Assembly (NCBI GenBank): GCA_039962225.1
Contig: JAMPKV010000010.1
Location: forward strand, 1-64,000
Direction: 5' to 3'
Origin: Microcoleus sp. AS-A8
Lineage (GTDB): Bacteria; Cyanobacteriota; Cyanobacteriia; Cyanobacteriales; Coleofasciculaceae
Length of the DNA: 64,000 nt
The notes beneath the pieces were generated by a model. The model was not told the DNA's origin and ran no database searches. It saw only the letters and a list, made by a program, of their open reading frames with translations. Both the position numbers and the translations under genes were made by a program. How positions within the stretch are numbered: the stretch's first letter is position 1; every line of letters begins with the position of its first letter. Positions 38,409 through 48,183 of the stretch are shown here, piece by piece.

Positions 38409-41390
38409 ATGAGTCGGTTCCCTATGCCTAACTTGGATGTCACCGTTAATCCTGAAGCGAAAAACCCTCAAAGCGTGCTTGACTCTCAGCAGAATTTATC
38501 ATCATCAGCAGTCCTTACGCCTACCGATTCCTTTGTGTGGCGGCACATCGGCCCCAGTGCCGCTGAAATTGAACAAATGCTCAACCTTTTGGGGTTCTCC
38601 AATTTTGACGCTTTAATTGACCAAGCTGTCCCTGCCGCCATCCGTCTCAATCGACCCCTACAATTATCCGCCGCTCAAAGTGAGGATGCAGCATTAGCTC
38701 AGATTAAAGAAATTGCCTCTAAAAATCAAGTGTTTCGGTCGTTTATGGGCATGGGCTACCACGACTGCATCACCCCGCCTGTCATCCAGCGCAACATTCT
38801 GGAAAACCCAGGCTGGTACACGGCTTACACCCCTTATCAAGCTGAAATTGCACAAGGACGTCTAGAGGCACTCCTGAATTTTCAAACCATGATCATTGAC
38901 TTGACGGGTTTGGAAATTGCCAATGCTTCCTTACTGGATGAAGGCACGGCCGCCGCCGAAGCGATGAGCATGAGTTATGGCTTGTGTAAAACCAAAGCCA
39001 ATGCCTTTTTTGTCTCCAGTGCCTGCCATCCTCAGACGATTGAAGTGGTGCAAACCCGTGCTCAACCCCTGGGAATTGAGGTGATTGTCGGCAACCATCA
39101 AAGCTTCAAGTTTGAACAACCGATTTTTGGCGCACTCCTCCAGTATCCAGCCACAGATGGCACGATTTACGACTATCGGGTGTTTATCGAAAAGGCTCAT
39201 GAAGTGGGTGCATTAGTCACGGTTGCTGCCGACCCCTTAAGCCTTACCCTCCTCACACCCCCTGGAGAATTTGGCGCGGATATCGCGGTAGGAAGCACGC
39301 AGCGCTTTGGTGTGCCTCTGGGATACGGGGGGCCTCATGCCGCCTACTTTGCCACGCGAGAAGCCTACAAACGGCAAGTTCCAGGGCGGATTGTGGGTGT
39401 CTCCAAAGATGCTCAAGGTAAGCCTGCATTGCGTTTAGCCCTGCAAACTCGTGAGCAACATATCCGCCGTGACAAAGCCACGAGTAATATCTGTACGGCG
39501 CAGGTACTACTGGCGGTGATGGCTTCAATGTATGCGGTTTATCACGGTTGTGAGGGAATTAAACGCATTGCCCAGAGGGTACATGGCTTAACGGCGATGC
39601 TGGCGGCAGGGTTGAAGCGACTGGGCTACAGACTTGGGTCAGAATTATTCTTTGATACGCTGCGGGTGGAATTGGGCATCCACAAGTTGGAAGAGATTTT
39701 AGCGGCGTCCCAGGCGCGTGGCATTAATCTGCGAGTTTTTGACACGACTGCGGTTGGCATTACTTTAAACGAAACCACCACAATTGAAGACTTACTCGAT
39801 TTGTGGAAGATTTTCGCCGGTGTCGGGGTGCAAGGTCTTGCAGAACTGCCTTTTGGGGTGGAAGATGTCGCGAAGGGGGTCAATGTTGCGTTTGCAGAAC
39901 CTTTTGCCCGTAAGAGCAGTTATTTAACCAACCCTGTCTTTAACCGCTATCACTCAGAAACGGAATTGTTGCGTTATCTGCATCGACTGCAAGCGAAGGA
40001 TTTGTCGCTGACAACATCGATGATTCCCTTGGGTTCCTGCACGATGAAGCTGAACGCAACGGCTGAGATGATACCTGTAACTTGGTCGGAGTTTGGTAAG
40101 ATTCACCCCTTTGCTCCCTTGTCGCAAACGGCTGGGTATCAGGTGTTATTCCAGCAGTTGGAGGCATGGTTGGCGGAAATTACCGGCTTTGCAGGCATTT
40201 CTCTCCAGCCGAATGCGGGTTCTCAGGGGGAGTATGCGGGACTTCAGGTGATTCGTCAGTACCATCAACAGCGAGGGGAAGGGCATCGTAAGATTTGTCT
40301 GATTCCAGAGTCGGCGCATGGTACCAATCCCGCGAGTGCCGTAATGTGTGGGATGAAGGTGGTACCTGTTAAATGTGATATCCAGGGAAATGTTGACCTG
40401 GATGACTTGAAGCGTCAAGCGGAAAAGTACAGTAAAGAACTTGCCGCCTTGATGGTCACTTATCCCTCGACTCACGGTGTGTTTGAGGAGTCGATTCGGG
40501 ATATCTGCGAGATGGTTCATGCCCACGGGGGACAGGTTTACATGGATGGGGCGAATATGAACGCCCAAGTGGGTTTGTGCCGTCCGGGCGACATTGGGGC
40601 GGATGTCTGCCACTTGAATTTGCACAAAACCTTCTGTATTCCTCATGGAGGCGGGGGGCCAGGAATGGGGCCAATTGGGGTAATGGCGCATTTGGTGCCG
40701 TTCCTACCTGGGCATTCTGTTGTGGAGATAGGGGGGAAACAACGGATTGGGGCAATTTCTGCGGCACCTTGGGGAAGTGCAAGTATTCTGCCAATTTCTT
40801 GGATGTATATTGCCATGATGGGGGCAGAAGGATTGACGGCAGCGACGAAGGTGGCGATTTTGAATGCTAACTATATTGCCCGTCGGTTAGAAGCTTACTA
40901 TCCGGTTTTGTATCAGGGGAAATCGGGGTTAGTGGCGCATGAATGTATCTTGGATTTGCGACAGTTGAAAAAGTCGGCTGGCATTGAAGTGGAGGATATT
41001 GCTAAGCGTTTGATGGATTATGGTTTCCATGCCCCAACCGTTTCATGGCCTGTGGCGGGGACGATGATGGTGGAACCGACTGAAAGCGAGTCGAAGGAAG
41101 AATTAGACCGTTTTTGTGAGGCGATGATTGCGATTCGTAAGGAAATTGAAGAGATTGAAGCGGGTAAGGTGGACGCTCAGGATAATGTGTTGAAGAATGC
41201 ACCCCATACGGCAGAATTTTTGATGAGTTCGGAATGGAATCATCCTTATTCTCGCGAACAGGCGGCATATCCTGCACCTTGGACAAGGGAACACAAATTC
41301 TGGCCTACTGTGGGCAGGATTGATAATGCATTTGGCGATCGCAATTTAGTCTGTTCTTGTGTGGGAATGGAGGCGTATACGCAGGGGTAA
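38409..41390 (+). CDS. gcvP: Glycine dehydrogenase (decarboxylating), glycine cleavage P-protein
   Basis: The product has 993 residues from ATG 38409 (an ATG at 38424 is also possible; a TTG at 38379 is less likely). The N-terminal half contains [17 protein letters not shown] and [12 protein letters not shown]. The C-terminal half contains [12 protein letters not shown] and the PLP-lysine region [20 protein letters not shown]. It releases CO2 from glycine and loads aminomethyl onto the H-protein, a key photorespiratory step. Length fits fused single-chain GcvP. A hairpin at 41424-41452 follows. Confidence 0.96.
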   Translation: MSRFPMPNLDVTVNPEAKNPQSVLDSQQNLSSSAVLTPTDSFVWRHIGPSAAEIEQMLNLLGFSNFDALIDQAVPAAIRLNRPLQLSAAQSEDAALAQIKEIASKNQVFRSFMGMGYHDCITPPVIQRNILENPGWYTAYTPYQAEIAQGRLEALLNFQTMIIDLTGLEIANASLLDEGTAAAEAMSMSYGLCKTKANAFFVSSACHPQTIEVVQTRAQPLGIEVIVGNHQSFKFEQPIFGALLQYPATDGTIYDYRVFIEKAHEVGALVTVAADPLSLTLLTPPGEFGADIAVGSTQRFGVPLGYGGPHAAYFATREAYKRQVPGRIVGVSKDAQGKPALRLALQTREQHIRRDKATSNICTAQVLLAVMASMYAVYHGCEGIKRIAQRVHGLTAMLAAGLKRLGYRLGSELFFDTLRVELGIHKLEEILAASQARGINLRVFDTTAVGITLNETTTIEDLLDLWKIFAGVGVQGLAELPFGVEDVAKGVNVAFAEPFARKSSYLTNPVFNRYHSETELLRYLHRLQAKDLSLTTSMIPLGSCTMKLNATAEMIPVTWSEFGKIHPFAPLSQTAGYQVLFQQLEAWLAEITGFAGISLQPNAGSQGEYAGLQVIRQYHQQRGEGHRKICLIPESAHGTNPASAVMCGMKVVPVKCDIQGNVDLDDLKRQAEKYSKELAALMVTYPSTHGVFEESIRDICEMVHAHGGQVYMDGANMNAQVGLCRPGDIGADVCHLNLHKTFCIPHGGGGPGMGPIGVMAHLVPFLPGHSVVEIGGKQRIGAISAAPWGSASILPISWMYIAMMGAEGLTAATKVAILNANYIARRLEAYYPVLYQGKSGLVAHECILDLRQLKKSAGIEVEDIAKRLMDYGFHAPTVSWPVAGTMMVEPTESESKEELDRFCEAMIAIRKEIEEIEAGKVDAQDNVLKNAPHTAEFLMSSEWNHPYSREQAAYPAPWTREHKFWPTVGRIDNAFGDRNLVCSCVGMEAYTQG

Positions 41391-41423
41391 TTCACTCTGT
41401 CTCTGTAATGGCATAGGAATTCT

Positions 41424-41452
41424 GTAAGGGCACGACATTGTCGTGCCCTTAC
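41424..41452. terminator. Long hairpin after gcvP
   Basis: Arms gtaagggcacgaca (41424-41437) and tgtcgtgcccttac (41439-41452) are perfect complements. It lies 34 bp after the gcvP stop, between convergent genes. A related GGGCACGA/TCGTGCCC hairpin occurs at 61362-61382, so this is likely a dispersed repeat also serving as terminator. Confidence 0.65.
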
Positions 41453-41468
41453 TTCAGTTAGGTATTGC

Positions 41469-41690
41469 TCAATCCTCATCCATCATCTGACGTAGTTCCT
41501 CTTTTGCTTCCTTCGCCAACTGGACACTATGAAGGCTTGCCAGTACTCCTCCTGCTGTTGTTAGGCTGGCTTCTGGTACTTTGTCTAAATAAAGAAGTCC
41601 AACACCGGATAAAGTCATGAGGGCAGATGCTGTGGTGATGGCAAGAGCGAGGTTATAGCTTTGACGAACTTGGCGCAATAATTCTCGCAT
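41469..41690 (-). CDS. Small two-helix membrane protein, CyanoTRADDas_TM-like
   Basis: The 73-residue product has two hydrophobic segments (about 13-35 and 42-58) preceded by a charged helix (LLRQVRQSYNLALA) and followed by a charged LAKEAKEELRQMM tail. Order and wording resemble the cyanobacterial TRADD-N-associated two-transmembrane domain, a module linked to predicted conflict and signalling systems. The assignment is from memory and moderate. It starts 14 bp from a divergent transposase fragment, with a STAND-NTPase fragment beyond. Confidence 0.6.
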   Translation of the reverse strand: MRELLRQVRQSYNLALAITTASALMTLSGVGLLYLDKVPEASLTTAGGVLASLHSVQLAKEAKEELRQMMDED

Positions 41691-41703
41691 AATTTCTTCT
41701 TTG

Positions 41704-42093
41704 ATGTTGCTAGAGTCATTAATGCCTAGTCGATATCAACACAATAGTTTGAGAGCAGTACTGGGATTATTTCTAGAAGCGACGGGAAAATCCTTGCCAG
41801 AATACAGCAAGAGCGTATCAGCCAGTGCGATTTCGCGATTTCTCAATCAGTACAATTGGTCAACTCGTGCTGTGATTAAAGCTGTACGTAAATCAGTATT
41901 GGAACAAATCAACGCACACACAGGAGTTGGTCGCCGTCCAACTTTACAAGTCATACTTGATATGACAACTCTAGAGAAGACAGGCCAGTTTAAGGGACTA
42001 GGCAATCTGATTAGAGTTTACAACGGCAAACGAGGACTTCACCTAGTTGTACTTTACATTTCCCTTGGTCCCTGGCGATTACCTTATTGCTAA
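41704..42093 (+). pseudogene. N-terminal transposase fragment, IS4/IS701-like
   Basis: About 130 codons match the start of a DDE transposase: LPEYSKSVSASAISRFLNQYNWST, then the first-Asp region VILDMTTLEKTGQFKGLGN. The reading ends at a stop just after LVVLYISLGPWRLP, where full-length relatives continue for over 200 residues with the remaining D and E. No terminal inverted repeat or second part is visible. It is a dead remnant, probably cut by a deletion that also brought the STAND fragment next to it. Confidence 0.75.
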
Positions 42094-42138
42094 GGTTTTA
42101 AATATGAAACCAACGGATATCGTTGACCCTAAAGTAGC

Positions 42139-42519
42139 GGCAAAACTGCCATCCTCGCCAAATACGTTACCGAAAATCCCCACGTTATCTATTACAGCGC
42201 CCAAATTGAAGGCAAAAATCGTGCTGACCAATTTCTCTGGGATATCTGCACTCAATTAATCAACTATTACCCAGATGTAGGGACGGAATATAGTGTGCCC
42301 CTACCCGATAACGCTACGGAGGGGAGTTGGTTTCTGTCGCTGTTACTTCAGAAAATTAGCGATTCCCTAGAACCCAACCAACCGCTGATCATTGCCATTG
42401 ATGCCCCAGATGCGATCGCTCCTAACAGCCAAGCCGCTAGCTCAAATTTGTTCTATCTTCCCCGATATTTGCCCCATTCCGTTATCGTCTCTATCATTCC
42501 CATTTTCGCGATTGGCTAA
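42139..42519 (+). pseudogene. Fragment of a STAND-type P-loop NTPase
   Basis: One frame from 42139 to a stop at 42519 reads GKTAILAKYVTENP, the end of a Walker A motif with its helix. Then come a FLWDICTQLINYYPD segment and LIIAIDAPDAI, which matches the Walker B position with D. After LPHSVIVSI the sequence diverges. An in-frame TAA lies just before the SSGKT start, so the N-terminus and everything after the NTPase core's first half are missing. Full-length relatives carry WD40, TPR or effector domains. It is clearly non-functional. Confidence 0.65.
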
Positions 42520-42530
42520 ATCAGAGAATA

Positions 42531-43406
42531 TCAAATCTGACCCCGTAACGCCTCCAATTCCTCCCGCAACGATAACGGCGCATATCCTAAATTAAACGCC
42601 TTTGCACTATCCAAAGAAACATCGGGAGGTCTTGACGCCGCCATTTTTACATCCGCTTGCCTGCAACCTTTCAACCCTTCACTCGGCAGTTCAAACACCT
42701 TTACTAATAAACGACCAAACTCATAACGCGACATCCGTTCTTTCCCACCTAAATGAATGCGTCCATTCACCTTCTCCAATGCCAATAAAAGACCCTTCGC
42801 TGCTGTGGTTCCACTAGCAGGAGTACGAAACTCATCGGTGAATAAACTTAGTTCTTTCCTCTCTCTCAACGTTTGAATAAATGGCTGCATGAAACTTTGA
42901 GCTGGAGGTGCAGCTACACCAAACATTAACGGCATCCGGCAAATAGCCGTCATCGGATAACGCTCTAACATCCCTTCCTCTGCCATGACTTTTTGTTCCC
43001 CATATAAGTTGACAGGAGACACGGAGTCCGTCTCTTTATAGGGAGGATTTAATCCATTAAAAACTAAGTCCGTTGAAGTAAAAGCACAAGGTATAGAATA
43101 ATCCGCACAAAGCCCTGCAAGATTACACGATGCCGTTACATTAATCGCATGGGACTCCTCAGGATTACTTTGACAAACATTCGGGCTGGATTGCGCGGCT
43201 GTATGGATAACGGCATCTGGCTGAATTTCCTGAAAAATGCGCTTGAGTTCCTCAAAATCTATTAAGTCAACTTTCAGAAGAGTGATATCTGAAATCTCTA
43301 CAGTGTGTGAAAAAGACGTGCCATAAATATCCCATTCTTGTTTGGCTAGCTGGCAAAGGTTCCATCCCAAAAAACCACTGGCACCTGTAACTAAGAGCTT
43401 TTTCAT
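42531..43406 (-). CDS. SDR-family sugar-nucleotide reductase, RmlD-like
   Basis: The 291-residue product has the glycine-rich Rossmann loop TGASGFLG (8-15), DAVIHTAAQSSPNVCQ, FTSTDLVFNG and the active-site NLYGEQKVMAE (YxxxK). It resembles dTDP-4-dehydrorhamnose reductase and related NAD(P)-dependent epimerase/reductases. The usual rhamnose genes rfbA, rfbB and rfbC are not nearby, so the substrate is uncertain. It is an intact gene next to the two pseudogene fragments. Confidence 0.85.
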   Translation of the reverse strand: MKKLLVTGASGFLGWNLCQLAKQEWDIYGTSFSHTVEISDITLLKVDLIDFEELKRIFQEIQPDAVIHTAAQSSPNVCQSNPEESHAINVTASCNLAGLCADYSIPCAFTSTDLVFNGLNPPYKETDSVSPVNLYGEQKVMAEEGMLERYPMTAICRMPLMFGVAAPPAQSFMQPFIQTLRERKELSLFTDEFRTPASGTTAAKGLLLALEKVNGRIHLGGKERMSRYEFGRLLVKVFELPSEGLKGCRQADVKMAASRPPDVSLDSAKAFNLGYAPLSLREELEALRGQI

Positions 43407-43629
43407 GGGTGAGTGCTACACAAATCAAGGTTACGATTAAACCACACAGGGTATTTGCACTTTATCAATAAAAATTAAAATACTATTATTGACTAGAAGC
43501 TAAAAAAATGCCTAGAGCCGAGCCTGAGAAATTGATTGTCGGGCACTGTGCTAAATTCTGACTTCGTTAAAATTTTCTAAGTATATCTATGGCGCTGTAT
43601 TCCACACCGCCTATTTGTCTGGGAACACG

Positions 43630-44928
43630 ATGACCAATCAGCCCAATCCTCCTCAGTCCAGTCCGCCGACCGATTATCCGAATGGTTCCAGTGACTATGG
43701 TACCGCCTTAAATCCTGTTGCTCTTGACTCCTCTTTGGCAGAAGTGACGCCACCTCAAGAGGCAAGTCCGTTGTCTATCCTGCCGCTATCGAATCGCAGC
43801 AACCAACCGAGTGTGACTCAAAATATGACCCCATCGCTGCTTCCGTTGATTACCTTCGTGGCGATCGCAATTCTGATTCTGGGGTTATCGATCAATAACT
43901 TCTGGATTGGCCTGTCGGGAGCGATTGTCACGTTGTTGCTGTCGCTACCCGTGATTTGGCCTCCTTTGAAGCGATCGCTCATTCAAACGCTATCTCCGGA
44001 AGAGCGATCGCAATTCGTGGCTGTCTTTGGAGTTATCGCTGCGATCGTGGGTTTAGCCTCCCTGACGGGTGTCACAAAACGTTTTGATCAAGTCCTCAAG
44101 AGCATTGACTCTGACTCCATTGGTTCGCTGGCTGAATGGATTGGAGCCTTAGGTCAAATCATGATTGCCGTCCTTGCCGTTTATATTGCATGGCGACAAT
44201 ATGTCATTTCTAAAGACCTAACCATTCAGCAAAACGTTATTACCCAACAGCAAACCATTGATGCTTACTTTCAGGGTGTCTGTGACTTAGCTTTAGATGA
44301 CGAAGGCTTGCTAGAAGATTGGCCTCAAGAACGGGCATTTTCCGAAGGACGTACGGCTGCGATCTTGGGTAGTGTCGATCCCTTAGGTAAAGCAAAAGTT
44401 CTGCGGTTTTTGTCTCAATCTCGATTGTTAACGCCCCTGAAACGGGATACCCACTTAGGACGCCCGATCCTCGATGGAAACGGAGGTTACCAGGAAGATC
44501 GCGAAAAAGGGGTGCGCGTGATTGAGCTGAATATTATGTTAGCTGGAGCCGATTTGTCTGGGACAGACTTGCGCTGGACGGAATTGAGCGAGGCAAATAT
44601 GGTAAGAGCCAATCTCAGCGGTTGTGATTTGGTCAAAGCAAACCTGTCACGAACGATTTTGTACGAAGCCAAGCTTTCGGGTGCGGATCTCAAGGGAGTT
44701 CGTCTGTTCTATGGCTCCCTGGAAACCGCCAGTCCGCGCAGCCGCAGTAAACGCCCCGACTACCACACGGGGGCACACACTGGCACGGTGGTGGAAAATG
44801 CTGATTTTACAGACGTGCAGCGGCTGGACGAACAAGAGCGCAAATACTGCTGTTACTGGTGTGGTGAGCGTTCTCGTAGGACGATTCCCGGTGGCTGTGA
44901 CGGACTTCCTAATAAATTGGGTCGCTAG
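43630..44928 (+). CDS. Membrane protein with C-terminal pentapeptide repeats
   Basis: The product from ATG 43630 has 432 residues. It has a proline/serine-rich head, two adjacent hydrophobic helices (about 70-115), a third (about 135-155) and another near 185. A run of pentapeptide repeats (ADLSGTDLRWTELSEANMVRANL) spans about 300-350. The end is cysteine-rich (KYCCYWCGERS... GGCDG). Pentapeptide repeats form a right-handed beta-helix for protein contact. The Cys cluster might bind metal. Function is unknown. Confidence 0.75.
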   Translation: MTNQPNPPQSSPPTDYPNGSSDYGTALNPVALDSSLAEVTPPQEASPLSILPLSNRSNQPSVTQNMTPSLLPLITFVAIAILILGLSINNFWIGLSGAIVTLLLSLPVIWPPLKRSLIQTLSPEERSQFVAVFGVIAAIVGLASLTGVTKRFDQVLKSIDSDSIGSLAEWIGALGQIMIAVLAVYIAWRQYVISKDLTIQQNVITQQQTIDAYFQGVCDLALDDEGLLEDWPQERAFSEGRTAAILGSVDPLGKAKVLRFLSQSRLLTPLKRDTHLGRPILDGNGGYQEDREKGVRVIELNIMLAGADLSGTDLRWTELSEANMVRANLSGCDLVKANLSRTILYEAKLSGADLKGVRLFYGSLETASPRSRSKRPDYHTGAHTGTVVENADFTDVQRLDEQERKYCCYWCGERSRRTIPGGCDGLPNKLGR

Positions 44929-45028
44929 AGATTTTAAGGATTCGATACATCTATCTTTAGTATTATCGGCTTAAAATTTTCACAGGGCTTGCCGCTGAGC
45001 CTGTGATCACAAATCCCAATTCTTTACT

Positions 45029-46189
45029 ATGAAAACCATAGAGCCGGGGGAAACAGAGGGTTTCAAAGTCAGGCTCAAGACCCAAACATGGGCGGAGGGG
45101 TTGATTTTCGTCATTGCCATGTGGCTGCTGAGCCGACTCGTCATCATCGTTGCGATGCAACTGCTTGCTCCCGTCAGTCACATTCCACCAGTCACTCATA
45201 GCGGCACCCTGCCCCTGGATTATACTCCCGGCTTCGTTCCCCAAAGTAGCTGGAACCTATTCGCTCACTGGGATGGAGCTTGGTATCGAAAAATTGCCAC
45301 CCTAGGGTACGACTATGCCCCGGATGGAAAATACCACTCGATCGCCTTTTTTCCCCTGTTTCCCTTAGCCATCCGGGCGGTGATGAGCCTCAGCTTACCG
45401 TCTCAAGTCGCAGGCACATTGGTGAATAATCTAGCTTTGTTGGGTGCGCTGTGGCTGTTGTACCGTTGGGCGGAAGATCGCTATAGCGTTAGTGTGGCAA
45501 GGTGGGCAACAGCCGTGCTGGCTTGGTGTCCATTTTCCTTATATGGAACGGTTGTTTACTCGGAAGGATTATTTCTATTGGTCACAACCGCCGCTTTGCG
45601 ATCGTTCGATCAGGGTCAGTATGCCAAGGCGGCTTTGTGGGGAGCACTGGCAACGGCCACTCGCTCAACAGGGGTGGCGCTGATTCCGGCCTTTGTGATC
45701 GCGGCCTGGAAGGAAAAAAGACCGACTATTGCCTACATTGCTGGTTTTGCGGCTATAGGTGGACTGCTCTTATTCAGTTTGTATTGTGCGATTGATTTTG
45801 CAGATCCATTAGCATTCGTACATGTACAGCAAGCCTGGAAATGGCAGCATCCGAATTGGTTGAGGGTATTGATCAAAGCTTTAAAGTTGGACGAGGAAAA
45901 TTTACTGAGAGTCGTCACGTTTTGGGGTGGAGGTTATTTGTTATGGCACTTACGCACCAAACTTCCTCCTGTTGCTGTGGCCTATGGTTTTTGTTCTTTA
46001 GGGATCGTTTTAGCGACTGGCTCTCTCAGTTCCGTCAGCCGCTACGTTTACGGAATCGTATCGATCGCCTTAGGACTTGGCTGGTTGTTCGCCAGTCATC
46101 CCCGTTGGGGATACCTGACTCTAGGCTTATTCGCTGTTATGCTTGTACGCTTTGCTATTCTGTTTGCTTGGTGGTATTGGGTAGCCTAA
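45029..46189 (+). CDS. PIG-V-like mannosyltransferase, GT-C fold
   Basis: The 386-residue product is predicted to have about 8-10 membrane helices. The luminal-type loop FAHWDGAWYRKIATLGYD (about 79-96) holds the WD and YxxIA signature of PIG-V/GT-C enzymes, and YHSIAFFPLFPLAIR plus YSEGLFLL follow. Such enzymes use polyprenyl-phosphate-linked sugars. The gene 105 bp downstream encodes a GT2 enzyme of the type that makes polyprenyl-phosphate sugars, so the pair is probably donor synthase and transferase; this is inferred from order and family. Confidence 0.75.
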   Translation: MKTIEPGETEGFKVRLKTQTWAEGLIFVIAMWLLSRLVIIVAMQLLAPVSHIPPVTHSGTLPLDYTPGFVPQSSWNLFAHWDGAWYRKIATLGYDYAPDGKYHSIAFFPLFPLAIRAVMSLSLPSQVAGTLVNNLALLGALWLLYRWAEDRYSVSVARWATAVLAWCPFSLYGTVVYSEGLFLLVTTAALRSFDQGQYAKAALWGALATATRSTGVALIPAFVIAAWKEKRPTIAYIAGFAAIGGLLLFSLYCAIDFADPLAFVHVQQAWKWQHPNWLRVLIKALKLDEENLLRVVTFWGGGYLLWHLRTKLPPVAVAYGFCSLGIVLATGSLSSVSRYVYGIVSIALGLGWLFASHPRWGYLTLGLFAVMLVRFAILFAWWYWVA

Positions 46190-46293
46190 TGGCGCTCGCG
46201 CCTGAATTCATCCCAGCACGAGAAGCAGTGGGCGTTCTTGCTTGATATTCTGTAACTCAATACTGATTACCCGACTCCAAGGATAGATGAACT

Positions 46294-47253
46294 GTGCGCC
46301 CCAAGTATTCCCTAGTGATTCCCGTCTATAACGAGGAAAAGAGTATTGCGGAACTATACCGACGGTTAAGTGCGGTGATCGATCAACTAGGGGAACCGGT
46401 GGAAGTCATTTTAGTGAATGATGGTAGCCGCGATCGCACGCTTTCCCTGTTGCGAGAACTGCATGAGAAAGACCCGCGAATTTGCTACATTAGTCTCGCT
46501 CGTAACTTTGGTCATCAAATTGCTGTTACCGCCGGTCTCAATTTTGTGCGCGGTGATGCGATCGTGGTGATGGATGCCGACTTACAAGACCCACCCGAAT
46601 TAATCCCGGTTCTTGTGGAAAAGTGGCAACAAGGTTACGAAGTTGTCTATGCCCAACGCACTCAGCGCAAAAAAGAAAGCTGGCTCAAGCGCCTCCCCGC
46701 CTATTTGTTTTATCGTATCCTGCGGCGTTTGGCAGATATCGAAATTCCCCTGGATACGGGGGATTTTTGTTTGATGGATCGCAAAGTGGTGGATGTCCTC
46801 AATTCCATGCCAGAACGCAACCGCTTCATTCGGGGACTGCGTTCCTGGGTGGGATTGCAGCAGACTTGCGTTTGCTTTGAACGTGACCCCCGCTTTGCGG
46901 GTGAAGTGCAGTACACGTTTCGCAAGTCCCTCTCCTTAGCGGCAATTGGTTTGATTTCCTTTTCTAGAGTGCCGTTACGTCTCTCAACTTACCTCGGCTT
47001 ACTCGCGGCAGCGGCGGCAGTTCTGATGGCGATACTCGTGTTTTATTGGCGCATTGTTGCCCCATCTTCCCCCTTGACAGGATTGGCAACCATTATGATT
47101 GCCATGTTCTTTCTGGGTGCGGTGCAGTTGGTGAGTATTGGTATTTTGGGTGAGTATGTGGGGCGTATTTATGAAGAGGTAAAGGGCAGACCCCTGTATG
47201 TGTTATCGGAGGTGGGAGGGTTTGCTGAACCCCATTCTGCTTACAAAAATTGA
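46294..47253 (+). CDS. Polyprenyl-phosphate glycosyltransferase (GT2, DPM1/GtrB-like)
   Basis: The 319-residue product starts at GTG. The GT2 core contains [12 protein letters not shown] (6-17), [12 protein letters not shown] with its DGS, and the DxD-type DADLQDPPE (about 93-101). Two C-terminal membrane helices (about 228-252 and 262-288) and the end [15 protein letters not shown] are typical of GtrB/Dpm1-type enzymes that move a hexose from a nucleotide sugar to a lipid phosphate. It follows the PIG-V-like gene and probably supplies its donor. Confidence 0.9.
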   Translation: MRPKYSLVIPVYNEEKSIAELYRRLSAVIDQLGEPVEVILVNDGSRDRTLSLLRELHEKDPRICYISLARNFGHQIAVTAGLNFVRGDAIVVMDADLQDPPELIPVLVEKWQQGYEVVYAQRTQRKKESWLKRLPAYLFYRILRRLADIEIPLDTGDFCLMDRKVVDVLNSMPERNRFIRGLRSWVGLQQTCVCFERDPRFAGEVQYTFRKSLSLAAIGLISFSRVPLRLSTYLGLLAAAAAVLMAILVFYWRIVAPSSPLTGLATIMIAMFFLGAVQLVSIGILGEYVGRIYEEVKGRPLYVLSEVGGFAEPHSAYKN

Positions 47254-47481
47254 CCCAGTCTATCCCCTACCAATCCTGATAATTTGATGGGCTGAGGTAG
47301 GGGCACGGCATCTTTAAGTATTATGCTTTAACCGAGATGTGATATCGCTTGTTGGAGTTGCCAAACGGCTTGCTCAATTGGGTTCTCCCAACTGGTAATT
47401 CGCTCGTGTCTCAAGGGTAATCCCCCAGTGCAAGTCGCTTCAGCTAGCCAAGCTAGGCTTTTGCTTGGAGCATTACAACAT

Positions 47482-47574
47482 TTACTTGGGAGTCAATACG
47501 CGCCATGCAATGAACATAGCAAAGGCTAAATACCCGAACACCGTTACCCAATCTTGCCAATGCTCGGAAAACAT
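47482..47574 (-). CDS. Possible 30-residue single-span membrane peptide
   Basis: The minus strand encodes MFSEHWQDWVTVFG followed by a hydrophobic helix YLAFAMFIAWRVL and a basic end (TPK). The size and layout match cyanobacterial small membrane proteins. The frame is open for about 15 more codons upstream, including GTG starts, and no clear ribosome-binding site precedes the ATG. Apart from this the spacer 47254-47700 shows nothing recognisable. Conservation would be needed to accept it. Confidence 0.35.
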   Translation of the reverse strand: MFSEHWQDWVTVFGYLAFAMFIAWRVLTPK

Positions 47575-47700
47575 CAAAACGTTGTCACCCACAGGCACCC
47601 TCACGTTAGCGATTTCAATACCGCTATTCTAATTGCCAACTCAACTTTAGCTTTGGCTCATTTTAGGCAATTGGGTTCATAGCTTGTAGTCAATTGAACA

Positions 47701-47991
47701 CTACCTTTGCAGGAAACTACAAATCAGCTCACCTGCACCATGAGCATCGAACCACACAAAGGTTCCATCTGGACGAACCCTAATGCGATCGCGACAATTG
47801 TATATCTCTACGGGCCTTTTAACCCCGTCAATACTCACGGCTGCCCTATACTCCCAATAATTCTTAGCACTGCGCTTAATACTCAGGATGCAAATGGAGT
47901 GGTTATGAGAATGGCGGCAAAAGGAAGCAAACGCCGGAAGTGGCGCTGCCAACCATAACGTCAGGAACAACACTAGGGCAATCAATTTCAC
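47701..47991 (-). CDS. Small secreted cysteine-containing protein
   Basis: From GTG 47991 the product reads MKLIALVLFLTLWLAAPLPAFAS, a good signal peptide with AFA before the cleavage site. The remaining approximately 73 residues contain four cysteines (at CRHSHNHSIC, YNCRD and ELICS), likely as two disulfides, and a small beta-rich stretch RIRVRPDGTFVWFD. I know no family name. A TTG at 48000 could be an alternative start. A palindrome at 48028-48057 lies just upstream. Confidence 0.6.
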   Translation of the reverse strand: MKLIALVLFLTLWLAAPLPAFASFCRHSHNHSICILSIKRSAKNYWEYRAAVSIDGVKRPVEIYNCRDRIRVRPDGTFVWFDAHGAGELICSFLQR

Positions 47992-48027
47992 GATGTCCAA
48001 AATTTGTCACCACTTTAAAAGATTACA

Positions 48028-48057
48028 CGGCTGAAGCTGCGATCGCAGCTTCAGCCG
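48028..48057. repeat. Perfect 30-bp palindrome centred on HIP1
   Basis: cggctgaagct (48028-48038), GCGATCGC (48039-48046) and agcttcagccg (48047-48057) form an uninterrupted palindrome whose centre is the cyanobacterial HIP1 octamer. It lies between the divergent 47991 start and mazG, so it may fold as a cruciform or act as a binding site. No T-run follows. Confidence 0.7.
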
Positions 48058-48183
48058 CCTTCGGTGGTTGATTGAACCCTAGACTCCCAAGCCATCTGAA
48101 CAACTCCTGATCCGATCACACCTTGTGATTGGCAAGGCCGAGAATCTCGTGAAGAATAGTTAAATGGTTGTTGGTTTTCCTTT

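Noticed and set aside
42047-42259. Frame starting MYFTFPLVPGDYL bridging the transposase and STAND fragments
   Set aside because: It is an out-of-frame reading through two pseudogene pieces; the in-frame pieces explain the sequence better.
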